This document shows positions 56,618-64,000 of a stretch of 64,000 bases of DNA, piece after piece. Each line of letters opens with the position of its first letter. Positions within the stretch are counted from its first letter, which is position 1. The stretch comes from Leptospiraceae bacterium (GTDB taxonomy: Bacteria; Spirochaetota; Leptospiria; Leptospirales; Leptospiraceae). The stretch is taken from NCBI GenBank assembly GCA_022402465.1, contig JAKRSH010000022.1, positions 62,001 through 126,000 on the forward strand. Direction: 5' to 3'. Made by a program: the position numbers and the translations under genes. The notes beneath the pieces are model-generated. The model worked only from the letters and a program-made list of their open reading frames with translations, did no database searches and was not told where the DNA came from.

Positions 56618-58441
56618 CTAACGAGCAACCTTCACACCTTTTCGTTGTGAAGCATTGATTTGTTCGATCTTATCCTTATGAAATTTAATCCAAGATATGC
56701 GATCGAATTCATCCTTGGATGCTGTCTTATCCAGCAAATAGCGATCTAATTCTGATTGGTGGTAGTATCTTTTCTGATACTGCAACAACCCTTCGAAAAC
56801 TTCAAATTGGTCATCCAATCCACCTACTTCTTCTTGCATGAGAAAAGGTGCATACATTTCGCGAATTTCTTCAGGGATAGAATCCGTTGAAAGAAATTCT
56901 GCAGGAACTATAGTCTCGCCCATATGAAACTGAGTATAAAGCCATTCCCAAACAACAACTGAGGAATCCTCCAAGAACTCTAATCCATCTACCTCATCCG
57001 AGTATCGAAATAAATCAGGATGAGAAACTAACTTGGCAAGCAAGGTCCTTTCACACTCAATCGCACCCTTGGTAATTGGACGATTGACAACTACCTTACG
57101 AATTGCCTTATCTTTATTATCGGAAATTTGAACTGCAAACTGTTCTGTGTTGGCTGTAAAATCTTTCCATAAAGCAGAAACAGAAAGCCCTAATTTCTTG
57201 GCTGCCTCGCCTATGAATAACTGTTGGTCTGTAACTTTTTCCCATTTTTTGACAAAAACAAACAAGGATTCTATAGCTGCCTTCTTTTCTTCGGGGCTTG
57301 AGCTTTGTGTCTTACCCAGAATTGCATCTTCTATTAGAAAAAGCCAAGCGCTTAATGATTCGTCTAAGCTTGTCCTAAGTTCGGATCGATTCACTTTTCG
57401 GGAAAAGTCAAAAGGATCCTCTCCTGGCTTCATAGTCACTACCGAAGCAGAACATCCTTCCTTAAGTAATATTTCTGAGGCACGTAAGGCACCCTTGGTT
57501 CCAGCCCCATCTCCATCCATGACAAGGGTTATGGAATCAGCTAAATTCTTTAGGATCTTAGCTTGGTTTTCTGTAAAACTAGTGCCCAGAGGAGCGATGA
57601 CATTTCTGACACCTCTAGTATAAAGACCTATAGCATCCATCACACCTTCAACAATAAATACTTTTCTCGTATTTCGGATTTCTTCTTGGGCAAGGAAAAG
57701 ATTATAAATCTGACGACCTTTGTCATAAACAAGTGAATTGGGGCTATTGATGTACTTTGCTTCTTGAAAATCAGAATCTGTAGCAAGTGTTCTTCCTGAG
57801 TAACCAACGATTCGACCAGAGGCATCTTTGATGGGAAACATAACACGGTTTCTATAGAAGTCGTATACATTGCCCTTCTCATTCTTCTTTAGAATTCCAA
57901 GTTCTATGGCAAGTTCTTCTTCGTAAGCAGAATGCAAGAGGTTCGTTTTCAAATTTTGAAAACCATCGGGTGCAAAACCAATATCAAACAATTCAATTTC
58001 TTCAGGACTAAGACCTCTGCCCTCTAGATAATTTCGTGCATTTTGTCCAATTGCATCCTTAAGACATTTCTTAAAGTACTCAGTTACTTTCTGATTCAGA
58101 CGATAGGCTTCATCTTTACGTTTAGCCTTTTCTGTGTCTTGAGCAGATTTACCTAAATGAAGTGGAATTCCTGAAAATTCAGAGAGAATCTCCATGGATC
58201 TAACAAAATCTACACGATGGTAATCCATGACAAATTTGAAAAGGTCGCCTGATGCCTTGCATCCGAAACAATGGTAGTAGCCACCTTGCGGATGAACATG
58301 AAAGGAAGGAGTTTTTTCTTTATGAAAGGGGCATAGACCAGTAAAACTCTTACCAGCCTTCTTCAAAGGAACGAAGCGTGTTATATAAGATTCGATGGGT
58401 ATTTCCCTTCGAACTTTATCCTTAAACTCAGTTCCTGACAT
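56618..58441 (-). CDS. dnaG: DNA primase
   Basis: Makes RNA primers at replication forks. The 607 residues start with the CHC2 zinc ribbon (CPFHKEKTPSFHVHPQGGYYHCFGC), continue with the primase core, and show a TOPRIM domain (VFIVEGVMDAIGLYTRGVRNVIAPLGTSFTENQAKIL and LVMDGDGAGTKGALRA). The C-terminal part (from about 430) is the helicase-binding region. It is 2 bases after yqeY. The order rpsU-(yqeY)-dnaG-rpoD is the classical macromolecular-synthesis operon. Confidence 0.98.
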   Translation of the reverse strand: MSGTEFKDKVRREIPIESYITRFVPLKKAGKSFTGLCPFHKEKTPSFHVHPQGGYYHCFGCKASGDLFKFVMDYHRVDFVRSMEILSEFSGIPLHLGKSAQDTEKAKRKDEAYRLNQKVTEYFKKCLKDAIGQNARNYLEGRGLSPEEIELFDIGFAPDGFQNLKTNLLHSAYEEELAIELGILKKNEKGNVYDFYRNRVMFPIKDASGRIVGYSGRTLATDSDFQEAKYINSPNSLVYDKGRQIYNLFLAQEEIRNTRKVFIVEGVMDAIGLYTRGVRNVIAPLGTSFTENQAKILKNLADSITLVMDGDGAGTKGALRASEILLKEGCSASVVTMKPGEDPFDFSRKVNRSELRTSLDESLSAWLFLIEDAILGKTQSSSPEEKKAAIESLFVFVKKWEKVTDQQLFIGEAAKKLGLSVSALWKDFTANTEQFAVQISDNKDKAIRKVVVNRPITKGAIECERTLLAKLVSHPDLFRYSDEVDGLEFLEDSSVVVWEWLYTQFHMGETIVPAEFLSTDSIPEEIREMYAPFLMQEEVGGLDDQFEVFEGLLQYQKRYYHQSELDRYLLDKTASKDEFDRISWIKFHKDKIEQINASQRKGVKVAR

Positions 58442-58443
58442 TA

Positions 58444-58905
58444 TTAACCTAATGCCTGTAAAGCTTTCTTGACAGCTTCCGATACTTTGGAGCCGTCGAT
58501 ATTTTGTCCTTTAAAATTTTGCATAACCTTCCCCATCACCTTACCAGCGTCAGAAGGTCCCTGAGCAGAAAGTATTTTTATAGCGTCTTGGATAGCGGCT
58601 TCTATTGTTTCAATAGCAACTTCGTTGGGAAGATACAATTCTATGATTGTAGCTTCTTCTAGTTCTTTGCGGGCCAGATCTTCTCTACCCGCTCTCTTGT
58701 ATTCTGAGGCTGATTCCTTTCTTTGGGAAAGATTTTTCTTGAGCAGTTGGATCATAATTGGATCTGAGAGTTCCTTGGCTCCACTTTTCGTAAGCTCGTA
58801 TTGGATTTCAGATTTTAATAGTCTAAGCGTAGAAAGATTAGGCTCTTTTTTGGATTTAAAAGCCTCTTTCATATCGTTGTAGATGGTTTCCTGGATCGTT
58901 GGCAT
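58444..58905 (-). CDS. yqeY: GatB/YqeY domain protein
   Basis: A 153-residue protein of the GatB/YqeY family, which shares the tail domain of the amidotransferase GatB. Visible are IYNDMKEAFKSKKEPNLSTLRLLKSEIQYELTKSG and PSDAGKVMGKVMQNFKGQNIDGSKVSEAVKKAL. It is thought to bind tRNA; a defined role is lacking. It lies between rpsU and dnaG, a common position in many bacteria. Confidence 0.93.
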   Translation of the reverse strand: MPTIQETIYNDMKEAFKSKKEPNLSTLRLLKSEIQYELTKSGAKELSDPIMIQLLKKNLSQRKESASEYKRAGREDLARKELEEATIIELYLPNEVAIETIEAAIQDAIKILSAQGPSDAGKVMGKVMQNFKGQNIDGSKVSEAVKKALQALG

Positions 58906-58961
58906 GGTGTTGTAAGGCCGTCTCCTGGAAGGAACGTTAGTTTTTCGTTAGATTCGCGGAA

Positions 58962-59171
58962 TTAGGCTTTGTCTTTTTTAGCGAAGAGTCTTCTTTTTTT
59001 GTCTCTTTTTCTTTTCGCTGCTTCAATCGCTTTTTTCTTGATAACGCTAGGTTTTTCGAAGTATTCTCGTCTTTTGATTTCACTCATAATACCAGCATTG
59101 GCACAATCTCTCTTAAATCTTCTTAAAGCTGCCTCAATAGACTCGCCTTCTTTAATTACTATTCCTACCAT
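58962..59171 (-). CDS. rpsU: 30S ribosomal protein S21
   Basis: The 69-residue S21 begins VGIVIKEGESIEAALRRFKRDCANAGIMSEIKRREYFEKPSVIKKK and ends with a basic tail (KRKRDKKRRLFAKKD). It is the first gene of the operon rpsU-yqeY-dnaG-rpoD-tyrS-deacetylase. A Shine-Dalgarno (TAGGAGATAGG) precedes the ATG, and a probable promoter lies about 40 bases upstream. Confidence 0.98.
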   Translation of the reverse strand: MVGIVIKEGESIEAALRRFKRDCANAGIMSEIKRREYFEKPSVIKKKAIEAAKRKRDKKRRLFAKKDKA

Positions 59172-59205
59172 AAATGGGGACCTATCTCCTAAATTCCGTG
59201 AATAA

Positions 59206-59236
59206 CCTATATTTTTAGGTCAAGTTTATTTGTCAA
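59206..59236 (-). promoter_or_regulatory. Candidate promoter of the rpsU-dnaG-rpoD operon
   Basis: On the minus strand a perfect -35 TTGACA (59236-59231) is followed, after 19 bases, by TATAGG (59211-59206). This is slightly wider than ideal, and a second weak TTGACC lies between. It is 35 bases before the rpsU start, so a short leader is likely. Confidence 0.45.
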
Positions 59237-59259
59237 GTAAGCCGAAAACTTCGCCAAGC

Positions 59260-60141
59260 TCAATTTCTATCAAGAACGAGCTCAGTCCAAACTTGCTTAA
59301 GATCACTTTCGGAGGTCACTTCTCGAAAACGCATGCGATAATCGATGATAAGATGATGAACTTGGATAAAAACATCCTCGAAACGCTCCAATACGATCTG
59401 AGAAGTGCAGCGCGGGGAAAAAGTAAAAATCGACCTAGAACTTACATGAATAAAAGAATCATCTTTCTTAAGATGGGATTGAAGGAGAGTATGAACTGAT
59501 TTTAGGATTTCAAAGGACTTTTGCATACCCATGCTCTCGAAGTATTTATTTAAATCTTGGATATAAAAATGTGTAAGTACACCAGTCCCTGATTCAATCA
59601 ATTCATTCTGAACATGTCGCAAAAAACGCTCTGATATATCCGTAAACAATGGCTCATATATATTCTTCTTACCACCAAGAGAAAATCCTAGACTTTCTAT
59701 CAATTGAACCATCTCTTTCCATTTCTCGTCGGGGATTTCAGCACCTTGGGCAATTACAAAAATAAAAATAAGCTTAGAATTGTGTACAGTATGTAGAGAA
59801 GAAAATATTTCAAATTTCTTGCCAGCTGCTTCAAAGCTACCTGTTGGAATTCTCTTGAATGGGGTATATTCTCGGAATGCCTTATGTTTCCATTTCTCTA
59901 GTTTAGCATTGATTTTGGAGGGGTTTAGGAGTCTGTAGCCTGATTCATAAAGTATGCTATCTTGGTAGAGTATAGATTGAAAGATACCTAATTCCGCTGC
60001 CTTAATTGCAATGGCTTTCCCAAAGAAATCCCAACTTTCATTATCCCAAGCTTCCACAACTTTAAAATGAGGATCCAATTGTCCCATTTCTTGAGTCAAT
60101 TCATCGCAGATGTCTAAGAATTCCTTTTTCAATTGAAGCAT
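59260..60141 (-). CDS. Protein of unknown function with degenerate GGDEF-like C-terminus
   Basis: A 293-residue soluble protein. The N-terminal 180 residues have no clear relative but could be a GAF or PAS-like sensor fold. The last 100 (LTHFYIQDLNKYFESMGMQKSFEILKSVHTLLQSHLKKDDSFIHVSSRSIFTFSP) follow the spacing of diguanylate cyclase domains, where a GGDEF loop would be SSRSI. If so, the active site is lost. It lies upstream of rpsU with an 88-base gap, and divergent from fbp. Confidence in the fold is modest. Confidence 0.62.
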   Translation of the reverse strand: MLQLKKEFLDICDELTQEMGQLDPHFKVVEAWDNESWDFFGKAIAIKAAELGIFQSILYQDSILYESGYRLLNPSKINAKLEKWKHKAFREYTPFKRIPTGSFEAAGKKFEIFSSLHTVHNSKLIFIFVIAQGAEIPDEKWKEMVQLIESLGFSLGGKKNIYEPLFTDISERFLRHVQNELIESGTGVLTHFYIQDLNKYFESMGMQKSFEILKSVHTLLQSHLKKDDSFIHVSSRSIFTFSPRCTSQIVLERFEDVFIQVHHLIIDYRMRFREVTSESDLKQVWTELVLDRN

Positions 60142-60201
60142 ACTTGTTTTAAGATTTTCCTTTACCGAGAAGGTTTTTTCATTATTTTGGTATTACGTTC
60201 T

Positions 60202-61224
60202 ATGATGCAAGTAAAACCCCAAGACAACCTTATTTCTTTATCGCAATTTCTGATTGAAGAGCAGCTTAAACTTCCTTATGCCACAGGAGGCTTTACTGCA
60301 CTTATGAGTCATTTGGTCTATGCTGCCAAAGTTGTTACTCGAGAAGTTAGAAAAGCTGGACTCTTAGATAACATTCTCGGTAGCAATAGCACACAAAATG
60401 TACAAGGCGAGACCCAGATGAAGCTGGATGAATATGCAGATCGTATTTTCACAAATGCACTTTCTATCTGTGGACATCTTTGTGTGATGGCTTCTGAGGA
60501 ACAAGAAGACCTGATTCATATACCCGAAGGTTATAAATGTGGTAAGTATACCATAGCTATAGATCCTTTAGATGGCTCATCCAATATTGATTCCAATGTT
60601 TCTATAGGAACGATTTTTTCTATTCACCGCCGCCAGGATATTGAAGCAAAAACTCCAGGTACCAAGGAAGACCTTTTGCAACCAGGACACAAACAAAGAT
60701 GTGCAGGTTACATTATATACGGATCTTCAACCATGTTAGTTCTCTCGACTGGCAATGGTGTTGTTGGATTTACCTTAGATCCTTCTTGTGGAGAATTCCT
60801 TCTTTCTCATCCGAATATGAAGATGCCTGAATCAGGCAGTATTTATTCTGTTAATGAAGGGAATTACAACTACTGGTCCCCTGAATTCCAAAACTATATC
60901 AAACATATCAAATCCATAGAAGATGATAAGCCAAGATCTGCTCGCTATATCGGCTCTCTAGTCGCAGACTTCCACCGCAACCTCTTGAAAGGCGGAATCT
61001 TCCTTTACCCAAATGACACAAAGTCGAATAAATTCCCCAATGGAAAATTGCGACTGCTTTATGAATCTGCTCCTATGGCATTTATAGCTGAACAAGCAGG
61101 GGGAATGGCAGTCACTATCAAAGGAGAACGCATCCTAGATCTTCATCCTAAGGAATTGCATGAACGATCTACCTTGATTGTTGGCTCTAAGAAAGATGTG
61201 GAGCAATTTTTAAATTTCATTTAG
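60202..61224 (+). CDS. fbp: Fructose-1,6-bisphosphatase class I
   Basis: Gluconeogenic enzyme hydrolysing fructose-1,6-bisphosphate. The active-site signature is YTIAIDPLDGSSNIDSNVSIGTIFSI, with GKLRLLYESAPMAFIAEQAGGMAV near the end. The track start at 60133 overlaps the divergent upstream gene; ATG 60202 (or 60205) gives 340 residues, the usual size. Gluconeogenesis fits an organism that grows on fatty acids. A terminator-like hairpin follows at 61251. Confidence 0.96.
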   Translation: MMQVKPQDNLISLSQFLIEEQLKLPYATGGFTALMSHLVYAAKVVTREVRKAGLLDNILGSNSTQNVQGETQMKLDEYADRIFTNALSICGHLCVMASEEQEDLIHIPEGYKCGKYTIAIDPLDGSSNIDSNVSIGTIFSIHRRQDIEAKTPGTKEDLLQPGHKQRCAGYIIYGSSTMLVLSTGNGVVGFTLDPSCGEFLLSHPNMKMPESGSIYSVNEGNYNYWSPEFQNYIKHIKSIEDDKPRSARYIGSLVADFHRNLLKGGIFLYPNDTKSNKFPNGKLRLLYESAPMAFIAEQAGGMAVTIKGERILDLHPKELHERSTLIVGSKKDVEQFLNFI

Positions 61225-61250
61225 CGTACGATTTCAATTCAAAATTTAAT

Positions 61251-61285
61251 AGAAAGAATCGCGTATAAGATGCACGGTTCTTTCT
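61251..61285 (+). terminator. Probable terminator of fbp
   Basis: AGAAAGAATCG pairs with CGGTTCTTTCT (11 bp with one U.G pair) around a 13-base loop, 27 bases after the fbp stop, followed by CTGTTGTTTTG which is T-rich. It lies within the 288-base gap before the large lipoprotein gene; the rest of that gap is AT-rich with no gene. Confidence 0.5.
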
Positions 61286-61512
61286 CTGTTGTTTTGCAGA
61301 TGAAGCACAAGCAAATTTGATTTTCTTTTGACGATAAATCTTTAAGAATTTCCAACAAACATTTTCTTCTTTTTTCTAATAAATTTTTTATTTATGGATA
61401 CAAAGTTTAGAAATAAAAACTTTCCGTATCTTAATAAAAGCCAATTTCTATTGACAAAAATCTACTTTTTGCGAAAAAACAGTTAATAACGATTATTGCC
61501 CGAGGTCTTTCG

Positions 61513-64000
61513 ATGTACATCTCATATATGGTTAAAGAATTCAAGAATTTATTTACTGTTCTAATCGTTTCAATTTTAATCCTCCAATGCAATGCAGCCA
61601 ACGAAGCAGCGGACAGATTGTTGTTTGGAGTCACAGAGGCATTTGGCGGAACTCGGGAGGAAATTTCAGCCTCTACTACTTCAAGTTGTTCAACTTCAAT
61701 TACTGTTTCTACGAAAGAAGTAAGCATTCTAGAAGATGGAGATGTAAACTCAGTATTCAATGCAGCCTCTGATAATTTTTTAACAGATACTGACGTAGAT
61801 AATTCTGGAATCTATGCTGGCGCAGCTTGGGGCTATCGATCTTTCCAAAGTTGCATCTATCTTCCTACCGCATTTACGGGAAGTGTTGAAATTCCAGTGG
61901 CACTTACCAATCCTTATGATACAAGGATGACTATTTCCCATATTCCATACATTGCAAATGTTGCTCAAGTTGCTTCTTCTCCATTTCCTACTCTCCTTAC
62001 TTTCACAGCATCAGGGACCAACAGTCGACAATGCTTTACATTTACTAGAGTCATTGATGCTATTCGTAATCCTGTAGTTAGCCCAGCCACTATCAAATTT
62101 GACAAAGCAATCATGAAGAATGCTTCCAATGAAACTGTAACAGGCGCTTATACAGGAGAAGATCCTTGTGATATAACTGCAACTTTGGAAGATGACGAAG
62201 GTCCTGGGATTCGGGTATCGAATATAAACCAAATCATGGAAGAACCAGGAATAGCTACACCTAACAGCGGGACATTTCGAGTTGTACTTAGAACTGCTCC
62301 AACATCGAACGTAACCATAGGACTCAATGATACCTTCGATCCTATCAATGCAAATAACCGTGAAGGAAATGCCACACCCACATCCTTAACATTTACAACA
62401 GCCAATTGGAATACATTTCAAACTGTAACTGTTAACTCGAATGATGATCTGGAAGTGGATGGGCTGAAGATCTATGCAATAAGAACGAATCCTGCTGTAA
62501 GTAGCGATCCTGATTACAATGGACTAAAGCCGAGGGATGTGGTAATCTACAACCGGGACCAAAGTGTTCCAGGTTATGCCTATGAACGATTCGATGCAAC
62601 CACAGGAACTACAGCAGCGGCGGGTGGAACGATAACAGGATTTGCAACAGATGAATCCAATCGTATGGTATCCACTTACGCAACCTATAGGTTGAAGCTT
62701 CGATCCAAACCTACTGGCAATGTTACTCTTAATTTAAGTACTAACTGTGGAACAAAATGCCAATTGGTTACCACAAGTCTAACATTTACTCCATCCGATT
62801 GGAATACCTACCAAGAAATTCGGGTCGAAGGTCGAAGTGATGGTGCTAACACAGGAAATGTAGATTACAACGTCACCTTTACCGTAACATCCACAGATAC
62901 TACGTACAGCACAACAGTTGCTAGACCTGTTTTCTCTATACGATCTTGTGACAATGATGTAGCTAGATTGATTCAGCCTTGTAATTTTTCTGGTTCTCCC
63001 TTGGGAACCAGTGGAAGTAGACTATCTGGCGCTGAACCATCTGCGAATACCCAAATCTGGATGATCTCACAGAATAGCCCAGCAAGCACAACAACTGTAG
63101 GTTTATCAAGCTCAGATACAACCGAAGGGACAGTTCCTGGAAATGTAACAATTGACAACACGAATTACAATCGAATGGATACGGCAGGTTCCAATAGAAT
63201 AGTTCTTTCACATGCGGATGATGCTATCGTGGATGGTACAGTTGATTGGACAGTGATCACAGCTACATCTTCTGGGGGAATATCCTATGATCCTATTGAT
63301 GTTTTTGCAGCAACTACGGACAATGAAAATTACTATTATGTAAGAGTTACTGGAAATACCAGTGAAGATACAACAACCACCGCTACGATTGATGTATGCC
63401 TTGGTGCTAACAACCCTTCCAATCCAGTCACTCTGAATCTGGCTTGTACAGTAGCAGGTGATGAGTGTGGAAACCTCTCCACGGCAAGTATAGTATTTCC
63501 TGTAAATAGCCAAGTTGATATTGCAAATGCAAGCAATACAGGTTGCTCTAGTGACGCCAAGAAACAATCCTTTACTGTAACAGGTGCGGATGATACCTTC
63601 GCCGATGGAACCCAGATATTTACCGTTACTATGACCAAATCTACAACAGAACCTAACTATGCCGCTGCACCAGCCACAGTTTCTTCTGGAAACATTAACA
63701 ATTTAGACAATGAACCTGCAGGAAAGAGAGTATTTGTAACCTCAACTTCTTTCAATGGAGAAATGACAGCTCAAGGAGTATTAGGAGCAGACAGCAATTG
63801 CAATAGCAATAAGCCTGGTGGAGTGACAGGAACATATAAGGCTTTAATTGTAAGTAATGGAACAAATCCCGACGTATTAAACAATAGACCGTCTGTTACA
63901 GGATCGGTAGTAATCCAGCCGAATCTTCATTACTACCGATGCACGGGATCCACTTATGCAAATTGCAGTGATGAAAACGGAAGACTCTTTATAGCAGATG
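61513..64000 (+). CDS. Large surface lipoprotein with DUF1554-like C-terminus (truncated at window edge)
   Basis: This gene is missing from the ORF track because it runs past the window end; I found it by reading the plus strand. ATG 61513 follows GAGG by 7 bases and gives a signal (MYISYMVKEFKNLFTVLIVSILILQC, Cys at 26). At least 829 codons are open with no stop. Repeated strand units share SLTFTxxxWNTxQ: SLTFTTANWNTFQTVTV and SLTFTPSDWNTYQEIRV, like Calx-beta-type or Ig-like repeats. From about residue 735, RVFVTSTSFNGEMTAQGVLGADSNCN resembles DUF1554. All track ORFs from 61431 to 63638 on the minus strand are shadows. Confidence 0.88.
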   Translation, partial: MYISYMVKEFKNLFTVLIVSILILQCNAANEAADRLLFGVTEAFGGTREEISASTTSSCSTSITVSTKEVSILEDGDVNSVFNAASDNFLTDTDVDNSGIYAGAAWGYRSFQSCIYLPTAFTGSVEIPVALTNPYDTRMTISHIPYIANVAQVASSPFPTLLTFTASGTNSRQCFTFTRVIDAIRNPVVSPATIKFDKAIMKNASNETVTGAYTGEDPCDITATLEDDEGPGIRVSNINQIMEEPGIATPNSGTFRVVLRTAPTSNVTIGLNDTFDPINANNREGNATPTSLTFTTANWNTFQTVTVNSNDDLEVDGLKIYAIRTNPAVSSDPDYNGLKPRDVVIYNRDQSVPGYAYERFDATTGTTAAAGGTITGFATDESNRMVSTYATYRLKLRSKPTGNVTLNLSTNCGTKCQLVTTSLTFTPSDWNTYQEIRVEGRSDGANTGNVDYNVTFTVTSTDTTYSTTVARPVFSIRSCDNDVARLIQPCNFSGSPLGTSGSRLSGAEPSANTQIWMISQNSPASTTTVGLSSSDTTEGTVPGNVTIDNTNYNRMDTAGSNRIVLSHADDAIVDGTVDWTVITATSSGGISYDPIDVFAATTDNENYYYVRVTGNTSEDTTTTATIDVCLGANNPSNPVTLNLACTVAGDECGNLSTASIVFPVNSQVDIANASNTGCSSDAKKQSFTVTGADDTFADGTQIFTVTMTKSTTEPNYAAAPATVSSGNINNLDNEPAGKRVFVTSTSFNGEMTAQGVLGADSNCNSNKPGGVTGTYKALIVSNGTNPDVLNNRPSVTGSVVIQPNLHYYRCTGSTYANCSDENGRLFIAD

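Noticed and set aside
57147-57623. 158-aa ORF antisense to dnaG
   Set aside because: Falls in the dnaG core and lacks any domain.
61451-61488. TTGACA with a downstream TTAATA before the edge lipoprotein
   Set aside because: The -35 is perfect but the only -10-like hexamer is about 26 bases away; no good pair at 16-18 bases.
61431-63638. Set of minus-strand ORFs at the right end
   Set aside because: All are antisense to the open plus-strand lipoprotein frame from 61513, which has a signal sequence, repeats and a C-terminal domain.
1-64000. CRISPR arrays, insertion sequences, rRNA, prophage
   Set aside because: No regular repeats, transposase motifs or rRNA signatures were seen on either strand.

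Overview
The window looks like chromosomal DNA from a spirochaete, most probably a Leptospira species. The evidence is a spirochaete-type flagellin ending in the SESRIRDADMAEE signature, many lipoproteins with loose lipoboxes (SSC, FFQC, LQC), a C-terminal DUF1554-like domain typical of Leptospira surface lipoproteins, AT-rich coding sequence, frequent TTG starts, and characteristic local gene sets such as CHASE2-cyclase plus SH3-M48 protease. The species cannot be settled from the sequence alone. There is no prophage, insertion sequence, CRISPR array or rRNA. Genes are densely packed, and no gene-free stretch exceeds 300 bases. The longest gap, 61225-61512, holds a probable terminator and the leader of the last gene.

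Layout. 1-5800 (minus) is the translation/transcription cluster rimP-nusA-infB-rbfA-truB, read right to left. 5.8-9.2 kb (plus) holds a propeller-like lipoprotein, a fused NAD(P)HX repair enzyme and a small membrane protein. 9.2-12.7 kb (minus) is an apparent four-gene operon: a TPR protein with a degenerate Mrr-like tail, an NTF2-like lipoprotein, an inactive-looking PPK2 domain and an intact PPK2. 12.8-16.2 kb (plus) holds a minimal FtsX-like permease with its ABC ATPase, a ROK kinase, a HIT protein and a UPF0104-type membrane protein whose stop codon lies inside a convergent tRNA-Asp gene. 16.4-20.2 kb holds a CDP-alcohol phosphatidyltransferase, a TonB-C-like lipoprotein, MgtE and a CDF metal exporter. 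20.2-24.0 kb (minus) is uvrA, coupled to a degenerate acyl-CoA-dehydrogenase-like protein.

24.1-32.3 kb is a very AT-rich signalling and membrane-stress block: SppA, a hybrid histidine kinase, and M48 protease plus CHASE2-adenylate cyclase. 32.4-41.9 kb holds a Ca-binding-like acidic lipoprotein, a FadL-type porin, a Sua5-type t6A enzyme, a GH18 protein, a queuosine-precursor transporter, a glycerophosphodiesterase, a POT peptide transporter and a PduO-type adenosyltransferase. 42.0-43.7 kb carries flagellin and an OmpA-like lipoprotein closed by a strong bidirectional terminator. 43.8-52.3 kb has YbaB, an operon of ParA, AGPS-like flavoprotein and hydrolase, a lone YopX-like protein, a TPR protein, an acyl-CoA ligase and a possibly frameshifted lipoprotein. 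52.3-59.2 kb (minus) is an extended macromolecular-synthesis operon, rpsU-yqeY-dnaG-rpoD-tyrS-polysaccharide deacetylase. The window ends with a GGDEF-like degenerate protein, fbp, and a large lipoprotein gene that runs off the edge. That gene is absent from the ORF track, which shows only antisense shadows there.

No clear-cut undescribed system was found. The best candidates for follow-up are the split PPK2 operon, the four proteins that keep a recognisable enzyme fold but lack its catalytic motif, the minimal FtsX transporter, and the truncated edge lipoprotein. Domain calls are by eye; no database search was run.
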